Shown here: in pieces, positions 9,828-18,575 of the stretch
Position numbering within the stretch: position 1 is the first letter of the stretch
Layout: each line of letters begins with the position of its first letter
Assembly: GCA_040367435.1 (NCBI GenBank)
Contig: BAABWY010000001.1
Location: 496,001-560,000, forward strand
Origin: Hyphomicrobiales bacterium 4NK60-0047b
GTDB lineage: Bacteria; Pseudomonadota; Alphaproteobacteria; Rhizobiales; HXMU1428-3
Length of the DNA stretch: 64,000 nucleotides
Direction of reading: 5' to 3'
Notes under the pieces: generated by a model
The model's database searches: none
Told to the model about the DNA's origin: nothing
The model's input: the letters and a program-made list of their open reading frames with translations, nothing else
Position numbers and translations under genes: made by a program

Positions 9828-9901
9828 AAATTCAACAATCATTGAATTTCAGGAACACGCTTTCTTGTGCGAATTCTTTATAAAAGATCTTTCGATCTTT
9901 T
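9828..9901 (-). repeat. Two stem-loops in the rpsJ-rplC gap, one with a GAAA tetraloop
   Basis: AAATTCAA (9828-9835) pairs with TTGAATTT (9842-9849). AAAAGATC (9882-9889) pairs with GATCTTTT (9894-9901), and on the minus-strand RNA the latter closes a GAAA loop, a GNRA tetraloop that stabilises RNA hairpins. They may be processing, attenuation or stability elements between rpsJ and rplC. Confidence 0.55.
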
Positions 9902-9912
9902 TAGAACACGCG

Positions 9913-10221
9913 CTAAAGCTTAATTTCAACATCCACGCCAGCGGCGAGATCTAGCTTCATCAATGCATCCACTGTTTGCGGCGTTGGATCAACAATGTCG
10001 ATCAAACGCTTATGTGTACGCATTTCAAATTGCTCACGTGATTTCTTATTAACGTGCGGCGAGCGATTGACCGTGTATTTCTCAATCCGCGTCGGTAAGG
10101 GTATCGGACCACGAACATCAGCGCCTGTACGCTTTGCAGTATTCACGATCTCCTTGGTCGACACATCGAGGATACGATGATCGAAAGCCTTGAGACGTAT
10201 TCTAATATTTTGGCTTTGCAT
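9913..10221 (-). CDS. rpsJ: 30S ribosomal protein S10
   Basis: A 102-residue S10 ([65 protein letters not shown]). S10 works in the small-subunit head and, with NusB, in transcription antitermination. The ATG at 10221 is preceded by AAGGTG. An upstream in-frame start would add 13 arginine-rich residues unknown in the family. It follows tuf by 73 bp. Confidence 0.97.
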   Translation of the reverse strand: MQSQNIRIRLKAFDHRILDVSTKEIVNTAKRTGADVRGPIPLPTRIEKYTVNRSPHVNKKSREQFEMRTHKRLIDIVDPTPQTVDALMKLDLAAGVDVEIKL

Positions 10222-10294
10222 CGAAGCACACCTTAAAGAATGAAAGCGGCGCCTCCGCAACGAAGTACGAAGACGCCGAAATTACAATTAAACG

Positions 10295-11485
10295 TTATTC
10301 AATGATTGAAGCGACAACGCCTGAACCAACTGTCCGGCCACCTTCACGGATAGCGAAACGTAGTTTCTCTTCCATGGCGATTGGCACGATAAGCTCAACG
10401 TTAATCTCAACATTATCACCAGGCATCACCATTTCAGTACCTTCAGGTAATGTCACAACACCGGTTACGTCAGTTGTACGGAAGTAGAACTGTGGACGAT
10501 AGTTTGTGAAGAATGGTGTGTGGCGGCCACCTTCATCTTTTGTCAAGATGTAAGCTTCTGCCTTAAATTTTGTGTGTGGGTTAATTGAACCAGGAGCACA
10601 AAGTACCTGACCGCGTTCAACTTCCTCACGTTTTGTACCACGAAGAAGAACACCAACGTTATCGCCAGCTTCACCTTGGTCAAGAAGTTTACGAAACATC
10701 TCAACACCTGTACATGTCGTCACTTGAGTATCTTTAATACCCATAATTTCAATTTCGTCACCTACGTGAACAATACCACGTTCAACACGGCCCGTTACCA
10801 CAGTACCGCGACCAGAAATTGAGAACACGTCTTCAATTGGCATTAGGAACGGTTGATCTTTTGGACGATCAGGTGTTGGGATATGCTCATCAACAGCGGC
10901 CATAAGTTCAAGAATAGCTTCTTTACCAATTTTATCATCTGATTTTTCAATCGCAGCAAGAGCAGAACCCTTAACGATTGGAATATCGTCACCGTCGAAG
11001 CCATATTCTGTAAGAAGTTCACGAATTTCCATTTCAACAAGCTCAAGAAGCTCTTCATCGTCAACTTGGTCAACTTTGTTCATGAAAACAACAAGTGCTG
11101 GCACACCAACCTGGCGAGCAAGAAGAATGTGTTCGCGTGTCTGAGGCATAGGTCCGTCAGCAGCGTTCACAACCAGGATACCACCATCCATTTGAGCAGC
11201 ACCAGTGATCATGTTCTTCACATAGTCAGCGTGACCTGGACAGTCAACGTGAGCATAGTGACGGTTTTCAGTTTCATACTCAACGTGAGCAGTTGAAATT
11301 GTAATACCACGTTCACGCTCTTCAGGAGCATTATCAATATCTGCATAGCTTTTCGCTTCGCCACCCATAGCTTCAGCAAGTACCATAGTAATCGCAGCTG
11401 TAAGTGTTGTTTTACCATGGTCAACGTGACCAATAGTTCCGATATTCACGTGAGGTTTATTACGCTCAAATTTTTCCTTGGCCAT
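10295..11485 (-). CDS. tuf: Elongation factor Tu
   Basis: A 396-residue EF-Tu that delivers aminoacyl-tRNA to the ribosome. The GTPase motifs are intact: GHVDHGKT (19-26), the DCPGHADY switch II segment, and NKVD. Domains 2 and 3 follow with [23 protein letters not shown]. It sits in the str operon between fusA and rpsJ. Many relatives keep a second tuf copy near secE, but none is present at that site in this window. Confidence 0.98.
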   Translation of the reverse strand: MAKEKFERNKPHVNIGTIGHVDHGKTTLTAAITMVLAEAMGGEAKSYADIDNAPEERERGITISTAHVEYETENRHYAHVDCPGHADYVKNMITGAAQMDGGILVVNAADGPMPQTREHILLARQVGVPALVVFMNKVDQVDDEELLELVEMEIRELLTEYGFDGDDIPIVKGSALAAIEKSDDKIGKEAILELMAAVDEHIPTPDRPKDQPFLMPIEDVFSISGRGTVVTGRVERGIVHVGDEIEIMGIKDTQVTTCTGVEMFRKLLDQGEAGDNVGVLLRGTKREEVERGQVLCAPGSINPHTKFKAEAYILTKDEGGRHTPFFTNYRPQFYFRTTDVTGVVTLPEGTEMVMPGDNVEINVELIVPIAMEEKLRFAIREGGRTVGSGVVASIIE

Positions 11486-11592
11486 CTTGGCTCTCCATCT
11501 TTCAGTCTACTGTGTTTTCAAAATGTGTTTTTAAAACACGTTTTAACCAAACTTCAAAAATTCAAAAAACTAATTTCATTAGTCACAAACGT

Positions 11593-13668
11593 TTAAGCAA
11601 ATTTAGCTTGAACTTCTTCAGCCACCGCTTGCGGCACTTGTGAATAATGATCAAATTGCATCGTGAACTGTGCACGACCCTGGCTTTGCGAACGAAGGGT
11701 ATTCACATAACCAAACATATTGGCTAGCGGTACCATTGCATTCACCACGAGTGCATTGCCACGTTGTTCTTGGCCTTGCACTTGTCCGCGACGACTATTC
11801 AAGTCACCCATAATGCCACCCACATACTCCTCAGGAGACACAACTTCAACCTTCATGATTGGCTCAAGAAGCTTAGGACCAGCTTGTTTAGAACCTTCAC
11901 GGAACCCAGCACGACCAGCGATTTCAAATGCCATCACAGAACTATCCACATCGTGGTATGCACCATCAGTCAGCGTTACTTTCACATCAAGCAGCGGGAA
12001 ACCAGCTAAAATACCGCCATCCATCACTGATTTAATGCCTTTTTCAACACCAGGGATATATTCTTTTGGCACATTACCGCCAACAACTTTACTAATAAAT
12101 TCAAAACCTGAATTTGGCTCTCCTGGTTCAATAGTCATTTTAATACGAGCAAATTGACCAGAACCACCTGATTGTTTCTTATGTGTGTAATCAACATCAG
12201 CTGATTGAGTAATAGTTTCGCGATAAGCAACCTGAGGTTGACCAATATTCGCTTCAACACCAAACTCACGTTTCATGCGATCAACAAGAATATCAAGGTG
12301 AAGTTCACCCATACCCTTCAAGATAGTTTGACCAGATTCTTCATCAGAAGAAACACGGAATGAAGGATCTTCTTGAGCCAAACGGTTAAGCGCAATACCA
12401 AGTTTTTCTTGGTCACCCTTAGACTTAGGCTCAACAGCAATCTCAATAACTGGATCAGGGAATTCCATACGCTCCAGAATAACTGGGTGAGTTGGAATAC
12501 AAAGAGTGTCACCAGTAGTCACATCTTTAAGTCCTGCAATCGCAACAATATCACCAGCATAAGCTTCTTTGATATCTTCGCGATCGTTTGAGTGCATCAA
12601 CAACATACGGCCAATACGCTCTTTTTTATCTTTAACTGAGTTAATCAGCGTCATGCCTGATTCAACTTTACCAGAATAGATCCGCGCAAATGTTAGCGAG
12701 CCAACAAATGGGTCATTCATGATTTTAAAAGCTAGCATTGAAAGCGGCTCATCATCAGAAGCAACACGTACTGTTTCTTCTTCTGTCTTCACGTCAATAC
12801 CCTTAATTGAAGGAATATCAACTGGAGACGGCAAATAAGCAACAACAGCATCAAGTAGAGGCTGAACACCCTTATTCTTAAAAGCTGTACCACAAAGGAT
12901 AGGGTGAAAATCAATATTGATGGTACCCTTACGGATCAGCTCAACAATCTTTTCTTCACTAGGCTCATTACCTTCAAGGTAAGCTTCCATAGCTTCTTCA
13001 TCTAACTCAACAAGAGTTTCGATCATAGCTTCGCGGTATTCAGCAGCCTTATCAGCCAAATCAGCTGGGATTTCATCAATGCGGAATTTCGCACCAAGTG
13101 ATTCTTCTTCCCAGATAATTGAATTCATTTTAACTAGATCAATTACACCTTCAAATTCGCTCTCAGAACCGATTGGCAGTTGAATTGGAAGAGTTTTCGC
13201 ACCAAGGCGCTCTTTTACCATTTCAACTGAATTATAAAAATCAGCACCAAGCTTATCCATCTTATTAACAAAGATCATGCGAGGCACATTGTAACGCTCA
13301 GCTTGACGCCAAACAGTCTCAGTTTGCGGCTCAACACCAGCATTCGCATCAAGAAGAGCTACAGCACCGTCAAGCACACGCAATGAGCGCTCAACTTCAA
13401 TCGTGAAATCCACGTGACCAGGCGTATCAATAATATTCAGACGCTTATCATTCCAGAAACAAGTCGTCGCAGCTGAAGTAATTGTAATACCGCGCTCCTG
13501 CTCTTGCTCCATCCAGTCCATTGTTGCTGCACCATCATGAACTTCACCAATTTTATGGCTTTTTCCTGTGTAGTACAAAACACGCTCTGTCGTCGTCGTC
13601 TTACCAGCATCGATGTGAGCCATGATACCGAAATTGCGATAGTCTTTAATGTCGTATTCGCGGGCCAT
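11593..13668 (-). CDS. fusA: Elongation factor G
   Basis: A 691-residue EF-G, the translocase GTPase. It shows AHIDAGKT (17-24), the DTPGHVDF and NKMDK nucleotide motifs, then domain II, the domain III region ([18 protein letters not shown]), the domain IV loop ([27 protein letters not shown]) and a domain V ending in EEVQAKFA. Length is standard for bacterial EF-G. It lies 74 bp after rpsG and 107 bp before tuf. Confidence 0.98.
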   Translation of the reverse strand: MAREYDIKDYRNFGIMAHIDAGKTTTTERVLYYTGKSHKIGEVHDGAATMDWMEQEQERGITITSAATTCFWNDKRLNIIDTPGHVDFTIEVERSLRVLDGAVALLDANAGVEPQTETVWRQAERYNVPRMIFVNKMDKLGADFYNSVEMVKERLGAKTLPIQLPIGSESEFEGVIDLVKMNSIIWEEESLGAKFRIDEIPADLADKAAEYREAMIETLVELDEEAMEAYLEGNEPSEEKIVELIRKGTINIDFHPILCGTAFKNKGVQPLLDAVVAYLPSPVDIPSIKGIDVKTEEETVRVASDDEPLSMLAFKIMNDPFVGSLTFARIYSGKVESGMTLINSVKDKKERIGRMLLMHSNDREDIKEAYAGDIVAIAGLKDVTTGDTLCIPTHPVILERMEFPDPVIEIAVEPKSKGDQEKLGIALNRLAQEDPSFRVSSDEESGQTILKGMGELHLDILVDRMKREFGVEANIGQPQVAYRETITQSADVDYTHKKQSGGSGQFARIKMTIEPGEPNSGFEFISKVVGGNVPKEYIPGVEKGIKSVMDGGILAGFPLLDVKVTLTDGAYHDVDSSVMAFEIAGRAGFREGSKQAGPKLLEPIMKVEVVSPEEYVGGIMGDLNSRRGQVQGQEQRGNALVVNAMVPLANMFGYVNTLRSQSQGRAQFTMQFDHYSQVPQAVAEEVQAKFA

Positions 13669-13742
13669 TTGACCGGTTCCTCAAAATTGAAACAAAAAAT
13701 TTCAAAAAAATAAATTCTAATTCTCTAGCAACGCCAGAGCAC

Positions 13743-14213
13743 TTACCAACGATAGTGTGAAAATGCACGGTTAGCTTCAGCCATCCGGTGCGTGTCTTCA
13801 CGCTTCTTAACAGCAGAACCACGATTGTTTGCCGCATCCATCAATTCACCAGACAGACGCTCAACCATTGTATTCTCATTACGGCCACGTGCAGCTGCAA
13901 TCAACCAGCGAATAGCAAGCGCTTTTTTGCGTTCTGTGCGAACTTCAACAGGCACCTGATACGTCGCACCACCAACACGGCGAGAGCGAACTTCAATAGC
14001 AGGACTAACATTCTCTAAAGCCTGATGAAACAATTCAACAGGGTCAGTCTTAGCTTTATCCTCAACACGATCCAAAGCGCCATATACAATGCGCTCAGCG
14101 GCTGACTTCTTGCCATCCTTCATAATGCTGTTCATAAATTTCGTTAAGACAACATCACCGAACTTCGGATCAGGAATGATATCTCTTTTTTCTGCTCTGT
14201 GGCGGCGTGACAT
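13743..14213 (-). CDS. rpsG: 30S ribosomal protein S7
   Basis: A 156-residue S7 ([88 protein letters not shown]). It starts assembly of the small-subunit head. In enteric bacteria S7 represses its own operon by binding between rpsL and rpsG. The gap here is only 83 bp and shows no obvious copy of that structure. Confidence 0.98.
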   Translation of the reverse strand: MSRRHRAEKRDIIPDPKFGDVVLTKFMNSIMKDGKKSAAERIVYGALDRVEDKAKTDPVELFHQALENVSPAIEVRSRRVGGATYQVPVEVRTERKKALAIRWLIAAARGRNENTMVERLSGELMDAANNRGSAVKKREDTHRMAEANRAFSHYRW

Positions 14214-14296
14214 GCTGCTCTCCCAACCAATAACCTAAACAGGTCAATAAACTTAAATAAATATTCGTAAAAACTTAAAACAAGCAACCAGATGGC

Positions 14297-14668
14297 TTAC
14301 TTCGGACGCTTTGCACCATACTTCGAACGACGTTGCTTTCTGTCTGCAACACCTTGAGTATCAAGCACACCGCGTAAGATGTGATAACGAACACCTGGTA
14401 AATCTTTCACACGACCACCACGAATAAGAACAACTGAGTGCTCTTGCAGGTTGTGTCCAACACCAGGAATATAGCTTGTCACCTCAAAGCCATTTGACAA
14501 ACGCACACGAGCTACTTTTCGCATCGCTGAGTTAGGCTTTTTAGGAGTAGTTGTATAAACACGAGTACATACGCCGCGCTTTTGAGGACAAGCCTCCATC
14601 GCTGGCACTTTATTTCTTTTAACCTGCGGTTTCCGCGGTTTTCTAACAAGCTGTTGTATTGTAGGCAT
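14297..14668 (-). CDS. rpsL: 30S ribosomal protein S12
   Basis: A 123-residue S12 with the decoding-centre segments [21 protein letters not shown] and [18 protein letters not shown]. The two lysines whose substitution gives streptomycin resistance in other bacteria (about 43 and 88) are both wild type. It is the first gene of the str-S10-spc cluster. A structured leader runs up to about 20 nt before its start codon, so initiation may be under RNA control. Confidence 0.98.
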   Translation of the reverse strand: MPTIQQLVRKPRKPQVKRNKVPAMEACPQKRGVCTRVYTTTPKKPNSAMRKVARVRLSNGFEVTSYIPGVGHNLQEHSVVLIRGGRVKDLPGVRYHILRGVLDTQGVADRKQRRSKYGAKRPK

Positions 14669-14688
14669 TTGCTACATCCAAAGTTTAG

Positions 14689-14735
14689 CGCCTTACCAAA
14701 CTCGCTCATCCAATAGAGCGGGCCCATATAAGGCG
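14689..14735 (-). promoter_or_regulatory. rpsL-proximal leader stem-loop
   Basis: Outer arms CGCCTTA (14689-14695) and TAAGGCG (14729-14735) enclose inner arms CGCTC (14703-14707) and GAGCG (14716-14720). In RNA this is a two-tier stem ending about 20 nt before the rpsL start codon, so it could hide or present the ribosome binding site. No poly-U follows, which argues against a simple terminator. Confidence 0.6.
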
Positions 14736-14739
14736 ATTT

Positions 14740-14868
14740 ATGATCCTTAAACACCAAAATCGAGTTGAGCCCCAATTGGCAATATTCACGCATATGCGAG
14801 AATACCAATAGGCTCAACATCAAAACATCAGAGGATCATTAACGGTCAAAATGACCTATAAGGATCAT
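14740..14868 (-). promoter_or_regulatory. Large leader hairpin and alternative long-range pairing upstream of rpsL
   Basis: GTTGAGCC (14764-14771) pairs with GGCTCAAC (14811-14818). Inside, ATTGG and TATTC pair with GAATA and CCAAT around the palindrome CGCATATGCG, making a stem-loop of 55 nt. Outside it, ATGATCCTT (14740-14748) can pair perfectly with AAGGATCAT (14860-14868), or with AGGATCAT (14832-14839), but not both at once. GGTCA/TGACC (14844-14856) lies between the two partners. The arrangement resembles a leader with two competing folds. Ligand or protein control is inference. Confidence 0.6.
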
Positions 14869-15005
14869 GGGTCTCTCATGTAGTTCTTGGTTTCAAACAT
14901 CAGTGTTTAAGCGTTTAAGTCTCCGACTATTAATTAAATAGCTGCGAATTTAAGAGCATCCGCTGGCGACATTTATTCACTTACGACCTGTTGTGAGTTG
15001 GCCGA

Positions 15006-15034
15006 AACATATATAGCCTTTGGCCTCACGTCAA
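15006..15034 (-). promoter_or_regulatory. Likely promoter of the str-S10-spc operon
   Basis: On the minus strand TTGACG (15029-15034) and TATGTT (15006-15011) are separated by 17 bp, a good sigma-70 layout. Start of transcription near 15000 would give a leader of about 330 nt before rpsL. It fits the absence of other genes between 14669 and 15156. Confidence 0.55.
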
Positions 15035-15156
15035 CACCTAACGACATGGAAATGTCATTTTTTTTAATTTCACTGTTTCCACAACTCAAATCACCGGTCT
15101 TCACACGTTCAATAACTCACCAATTTTAAGATTAATTAATCAGGATTTATGAAAAA

Positions 15157-16449
15157 ATGGCACACATAACCATAATAACCAGTGGCACAAGAGGAGACGT
15201 AGAACCCTTCATAAACTTCGCCATTTCCCTGAAAAACTTAGGCTTTACAGTACGCTTAGCAGCCCCTATCGACTTTAAAGAGTGGATATTATCTCATAAC
15301 TTAGAATATGCCAAAATCGGCTTAGAACCTATTAAAACCTTACTAGAAGCCACTCAACAACAAGATATGCTCAATTTCAATCTTTTTAAAATGAGAAAAA
15401 TACTCACCTTTTTCAAAAAGCACATAAGAGACGTGTTAATCACAACTCTCCCTCATGTCGCCGATGCCACAGACCTGATTATTTCTCACGTCTCCTTACC
15501 AGCCAGCTCAGATTTAGCTGAGGCCAAAGACGTACCATTAATTTTTGTTTCAACCGTCCCATTGGCCCCAACAAAACTCCACCCAAACATTATGATGCCT
15601 CAAAAATTCGGGCTCTTATCTGGGCGATTCTATAACAAATTAACCCATCTTCCTGTGCGATTCTCTCGTGTCTTTTATTCAGCTATTTATAAAGAACTGA
15701 GAAAAAAATTAAATCTCCCTTCAAACTCCATGTTCACACACTCTTTCAAAAAGGCTGGAACCCCTGTTCCACTTCTACATATCTATAGTTCTAGCCTTCA
15801 TCCAAGACCAGATGATTGGCCAGAAAATGCTCAAATCATCGGATTTTCTTTTAATGACTATGAAAGTCAAGACTGGGAGCCACCCCTCGAACTGATCGAG
15901 TTTTTAGAAAAAGGCCCCCCTCCAATATATATCGGCTTCGGGAGCATGATCCCAAGAGACGAAAAAGAACTCACGAACATCATTTGTAAAGCCGTTGAAA
16001 AGGCCAATGTCCGAGCACTAATTTCAAAAGGATGGGCAAACCTTACACCTAATTCCAAGTCTGAAAACATTTTACCAATTGGCCCGATGCCACATCATAG
16101 CTTGTTTCCACACTGCAAAGCAGTTGTTCATCACGGCGGTGCCGGTACAACAGCTGCAGGCCTTAGAGCAGCTTGCCCAACATTAATCTGTCCATTTGGC
16201 TTTGATCAACCTTTCTGGGGGCGTGTGATATATGACCGGGGATTAGGACCAGAACCCATCAACTTGAAAGACCTCACTGTTGAAAATCTGGCAACAGGCC
16301 TAAATCTCCTTAACACATCAACAGAATATAAAAACAATGCTAACCGCATCGCTCTAAAACTCAATCAAGAAGATGCCTTTACAAACTTGATGCCCTACAT
16401 TGAAAGGGCACTTAATCAAACCCAAAAACAAAAAATCCAGGTTGAATAA
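15157..16449 (+). CDS. UGT-like (GT1 family) glycosyltransferase
   Basis: A 430-residue enzyme of the MGT/UGT type. The N-terminus MAHITIITSGTRGDVEPFINFAISLKNLGF is typical of sterol- or lipid-glucosyltransferase-like GT1 proteins. The C-terminal sugar-nucleotide site reads VVHHGGAGTTAAGLRAACPTL followed by PFGFDQPFWG. It should transfer a sugar from a nucleotide donor to a lipid or small-molecule acceptor in the cytoplasm; the acceptor cannot be predicted. No membrane segments are evident. It lies divergently from rpsL, with a palindrome GATTAATTAATC (15130-15141) just upstream of its start. Its 3' end shares a hairpin with the facing YceI gene. Confidence 0.85.
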   Translation: MAHITIITSGTRGDVEPFINFAISLKNLGFTVRLAAPIDFKEWILSHNLEYAKIGLEPIKTLLEATQQQDMLNFNLFKMRKILTFFKKHIRDVLITTLPHVADATDLIISHVSLPASSDLAEAKDVPLIFVSTVPLAPTKLHPNIMMPQKFGLLSGRFYNKLTHLPVRFSRVFYSAIYKELRKKLNLPSNSMFTHSFKKAGTPVPLLHIYSSSLHPRPDDWPENAQIIGFSFNDYESQDWEPPLELIEFLEKGPPPIYIGFGSMIPRDEKELTNIICKAVEKANVRALISKGWANLTPNSKSENILPIGPMPHHSLFPHCKAVVHHGGAGTTAAGLRAACPTLICPFGFDQPFWGRVIYDRGLGPEPINLKDLTVENLATGLNLLNTSTEYKNNANRIALKLNQEDAFTNLMPYIERALNQTQKQKIQVE

Positions 16450-16463
16450 ATCAACCTGGATTT
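16433..16463 (-). terminator. Terminator for the YceI gene (shared with the glycosyltransferase)
   Basis: A perfect 13-bp stem, AAATCCAGGTTGA / TCAACCTGGATTT, with loop ATAAA. On the minus strand it is followed by a T-rich run (TTTTTTGTTTTTG), as expected for a rho-independent terminator of the YceI gene. The left arm lies inside the last codons of the glycosyltransferase gene. Confidence 0.85.
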
Positions 16464-16490
16464 AAAAGACTTAAGAACTGTGAAACCAGT

Positions 16491-17087
16491 TTATTTACGC
16501 AACATCTCAGTTTCGATGATAATCTCAACTTCATCACTTGTTGCAGGAACATAGAGCCCCATTCCAAAGTCACTACGCTTAATCACAGTCTTGCCGGAAA
16601 ACGCAACAACATAAGTACCCTTCATCTTAGGGTTAAACTTAGCCAAAGGGTGTTCTTTATCTGCAACCAGTTTCAAATCAAGATTAACAGGCTTTGTTTT
16701 CCCCTTGATTGTTAAGTTGCCAGACACTCTAAAATTATTGCCTGTTACTTTCTTTACTTTCGTACTAACAAAAGTTGCCTTCGGATATTTAGCACTATTG
16801 AAAAAATCTTTATCTTGTAGATGTTTATTAAAAACATCTACTCCTGTATCCAAGCTCTTCACATCAATAACAACATTTATCGAACTCTTCTCAGGAACCT
16901 TACGGTCAATCTTTAAAGTACCATCAACTTTGTTAAACCCAGCATAAGCGCGAGATAGCCCTAAATGACGATATGAAAAAATAACTTCAGTATGTTTCGT
17001 ATCAAATTTATAAGTTTGACTTTCTGCCAAAACAGGTTGTGCAGAAAAGCCTAAAAGCAGGGTTGCAAGTGCGAGGAATTTTTTCAT
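16491..17087 (-). CDS. YceI-like periplasmic lipid-binding protein
   Basis: A 198-residue protein with an N-terminal signal peptide (about 1-21, ending PVLAES) followed by a complete YceI domain: YKFDTKHTEVIFSYRHLGLSRAYAGF, SINVVIDVKSLDTGVDVFNKHLQDKDFFNSAKYPKA and RSDFGMGLY near the end. YceI proteins are beta-barrel carriers of isoprenoid or fatty ligands in the periplasm. GGAG stands 6 nt before the ATG. It follows the cytochrome b561-YceI fusion by 84 bp in the same direction, so the two likely form an operon and may handle the same isoprenoid or quinone-like ligand. Confidence 0.9.
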   Translation of the reverse strand: MKKFLALATLLLGFSAQPVLAESQTYKFDTKHTEVIFSYRHLGLSRAYAGFNKVDGTLKIDRKVPEKSSINVVIDVKSLDTGVDVFNKHLQDKDFFNSAKYPKATFVSTKVKKVTGNNFRVSGNLTIKGKTKPVNLDLKLVADKEHPLAKFNPKMKGTYVVAFSGKTVIKRSDFGMGLYVPATSDEVEIIIETEMLRK

Positions 17088-17171
17088 TTTTTTCTCCGTA
17101 TAACATCAAAAATATAGAATTACATAAAGTGCTAAGAGCATTTAACTGATGCAATTAATTTGAGTAAAGCT

Positions 17172-18419
17172 CTAGCGTTTCTTTAAGGCACGAATATGGA
17201 CCTTGAGCTGAACTTCATCAGACAAATCATCAGTCGAAGCCCATTCCCCCTGACCAATTTTGTAAGCCAATCGGCTAATACTGGTCTCTCCATTGGCCTG
17301 AATAACCGCAGGAATAGACTTGTCACGATCCTCAAGCTGAATGGTTAGTTTCAAAACTGTCGGATGGGTTATATCCTTTATTTGCAAATCTCCACTGACT
17401 TCATAAACATCAGAACCAAGGGACTTAAACTGTTTCGATCGAAACAGTGCCTTAGGAAATTCACTCGCATCAAACCAAGCTGAACTTGCCAAGGTTTGCT
17501 CTACTAGTAAATTACTCAAAGAGATTGAAGTGACATCAATCTCAATTTCAACAACTGATTTATCTAACGCTTCAGGATTAAAAAACAACTGTTTTAATTT
17601 GTATTCTTTAAAAGCACCTGTGGTCTTGGCACCTTTTTGTTTCGCTGTAAATTCTAAAAGACTAACCTTCTGATCAACAACCCAACCGCCTTCAGAACCA
17701 GTCTCTTCAGAGACACCCCCCTTAGTAATCCCCTCAGTACCTTTGATCTCTGAGGAAATCTTCGTCTTTTCTGAAGCTGAAAAATCTGAATAAGTAACAT
17801 AAAATCCCAGCCCACCTAAGAGCGTGCAAGCAATCAAAGTTTTATGCAAAAGGTGTGGTTTCATCTTTTGTAAAACAGGATCTTTAAAAAACACATGATG
17901 AAGCACAACAGCTGCTACATGCCCTCCAACCAAAAGCGCAAGAAACAAAGCCAACAGCTCATGAACTTCGGCCAATTGTTTAGAAAGCGCTTCATCTTTC
18001 CCAAGTAAATCAGGGACTGGTAAAATTTCTAAAATTACAATTTGAAAACCCGCTGTGGAGCTTCGAAGCCAACCAACCAAAGGCAATAAAATGAGAACAG
18101 CATAGAGCAAAAAATGCCCGAGCTGAGCACCAAAATGAATAATTACTGGGACCTGAGGAGAAGAATGCTTCGGCACTTTTGTCATAAAACGCCAACAAAG
18201 TCGCAAAACAACCAAAGCTAAAATGAACAAACCAAGCCACTTATGCCACGCATAAAAGTTGAGCTTATCTTTAGAAAGCTCCAGCCCCTCCATCGTCCAA
18301 CCTAAAGCAAACGCTATAAAAATTAGAGCGGCAATAAACCAATGAAACTGCCGTGCCATCCAATTATAAGAAGAAGCACTACCAGATACTTCACACTTAG
18401 CATTTAAGTTAGACGTCAC
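17172..18419 (-). CDS. Cytochrome b561 fused to a YceI domain
   Basis: A 415-residue membrane protein. Residues 20-195 form a CybB-type cytochrome b561 with four hydrophobic helices and candidate haem-ligand histidines (His26, His59 in AWHKW, His153, His167 and His174-175). After a helix near 195-213 and a Ser/Gly/Glu-rich linker, residues 240-415 form a YceI domain (VDQKVSLLEFTAKQKG, DASEFPKALFRSKQFK, ISRLAYKIGQGEW). The probable role is electron exchange between the quinone pool and a periplasmic isoprenoid ligand. The YceI half probably faces the periplasm. It precedes a stand-alone YceI gene in the same operon. Confidence 0.88.
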   Translation of the reverse strand: MTSNLNAKCEVSGSASSYNWMARQFHWFIAALIFIAFALGWTMEGLELSKDKLNFYAWHKWLGLFILALVVLRLCWRFMTKVPKHSSPQVPVIIHFGAQLGHFLLYAVLILLPLVGWLRSSTAGFQIVILEILPVPDLLGKDEALSKQLAEVHELLALFLALLVGGHVAAVVLHHVFFKDPVLQKMKPHLLHKTLIACTLLGGLGFYVTYSDFSASEKTKISSEIKGTEGITKGGVSEETGSEGGWVVDQKVSLLEFTAKQKGAKTTGAFKEYKLKQLFFNPEALDKSVVEIEIDVTSISLSNLLVEQTLASSAWFDASEFPKALFRSKQFKSLGSDVYEVSGDLQIKDITHPTVLKLTIQLEDRDKSIPAVIQANGETSISRLAYKIGQGEWASTDDLSDEVQLKVHIRALKKR

Positions 18420-18525
18420 AATAAGTCTCCATTAAAAAACTTCAAAACGATTATCTTATAACTAAAAATCACAATTCATAGTTTCATACGTATAGCAGCG
18501 ACCTTATCCGTCTAACATGACAAAA

Positions 18526-18553
18526 AAAAGCCGCCTCAAAAGAAGCGGCTTTT
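18526..18553 (-). terminator. rpoBC operon terminator
   Basis: AAAAGCCGC (18526-18534) pairs with GCGGCTTTT (18545-18553), preceded by further A and followed by T on either strand. It lies 23 bp beyond the rpoC stop codon and ends the rplJL-rpoBC operon. A second short T-run follows at 18560. Confidence 0.88.
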
Positions 18554-18575
18554 AACATGTTTTTTTAAGAGTACC

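Noticed and set aside
10302-10487. Plus-strand frame over the end of tuf
   Set aside because: Antisense to tuf and without family features.
14740-14868. A rho-independent terminator at the rpsL leader hairpin
   Set aside because: The stem is strong but no U-tract follows on the minus strand, and rpsL must be expressed past it.
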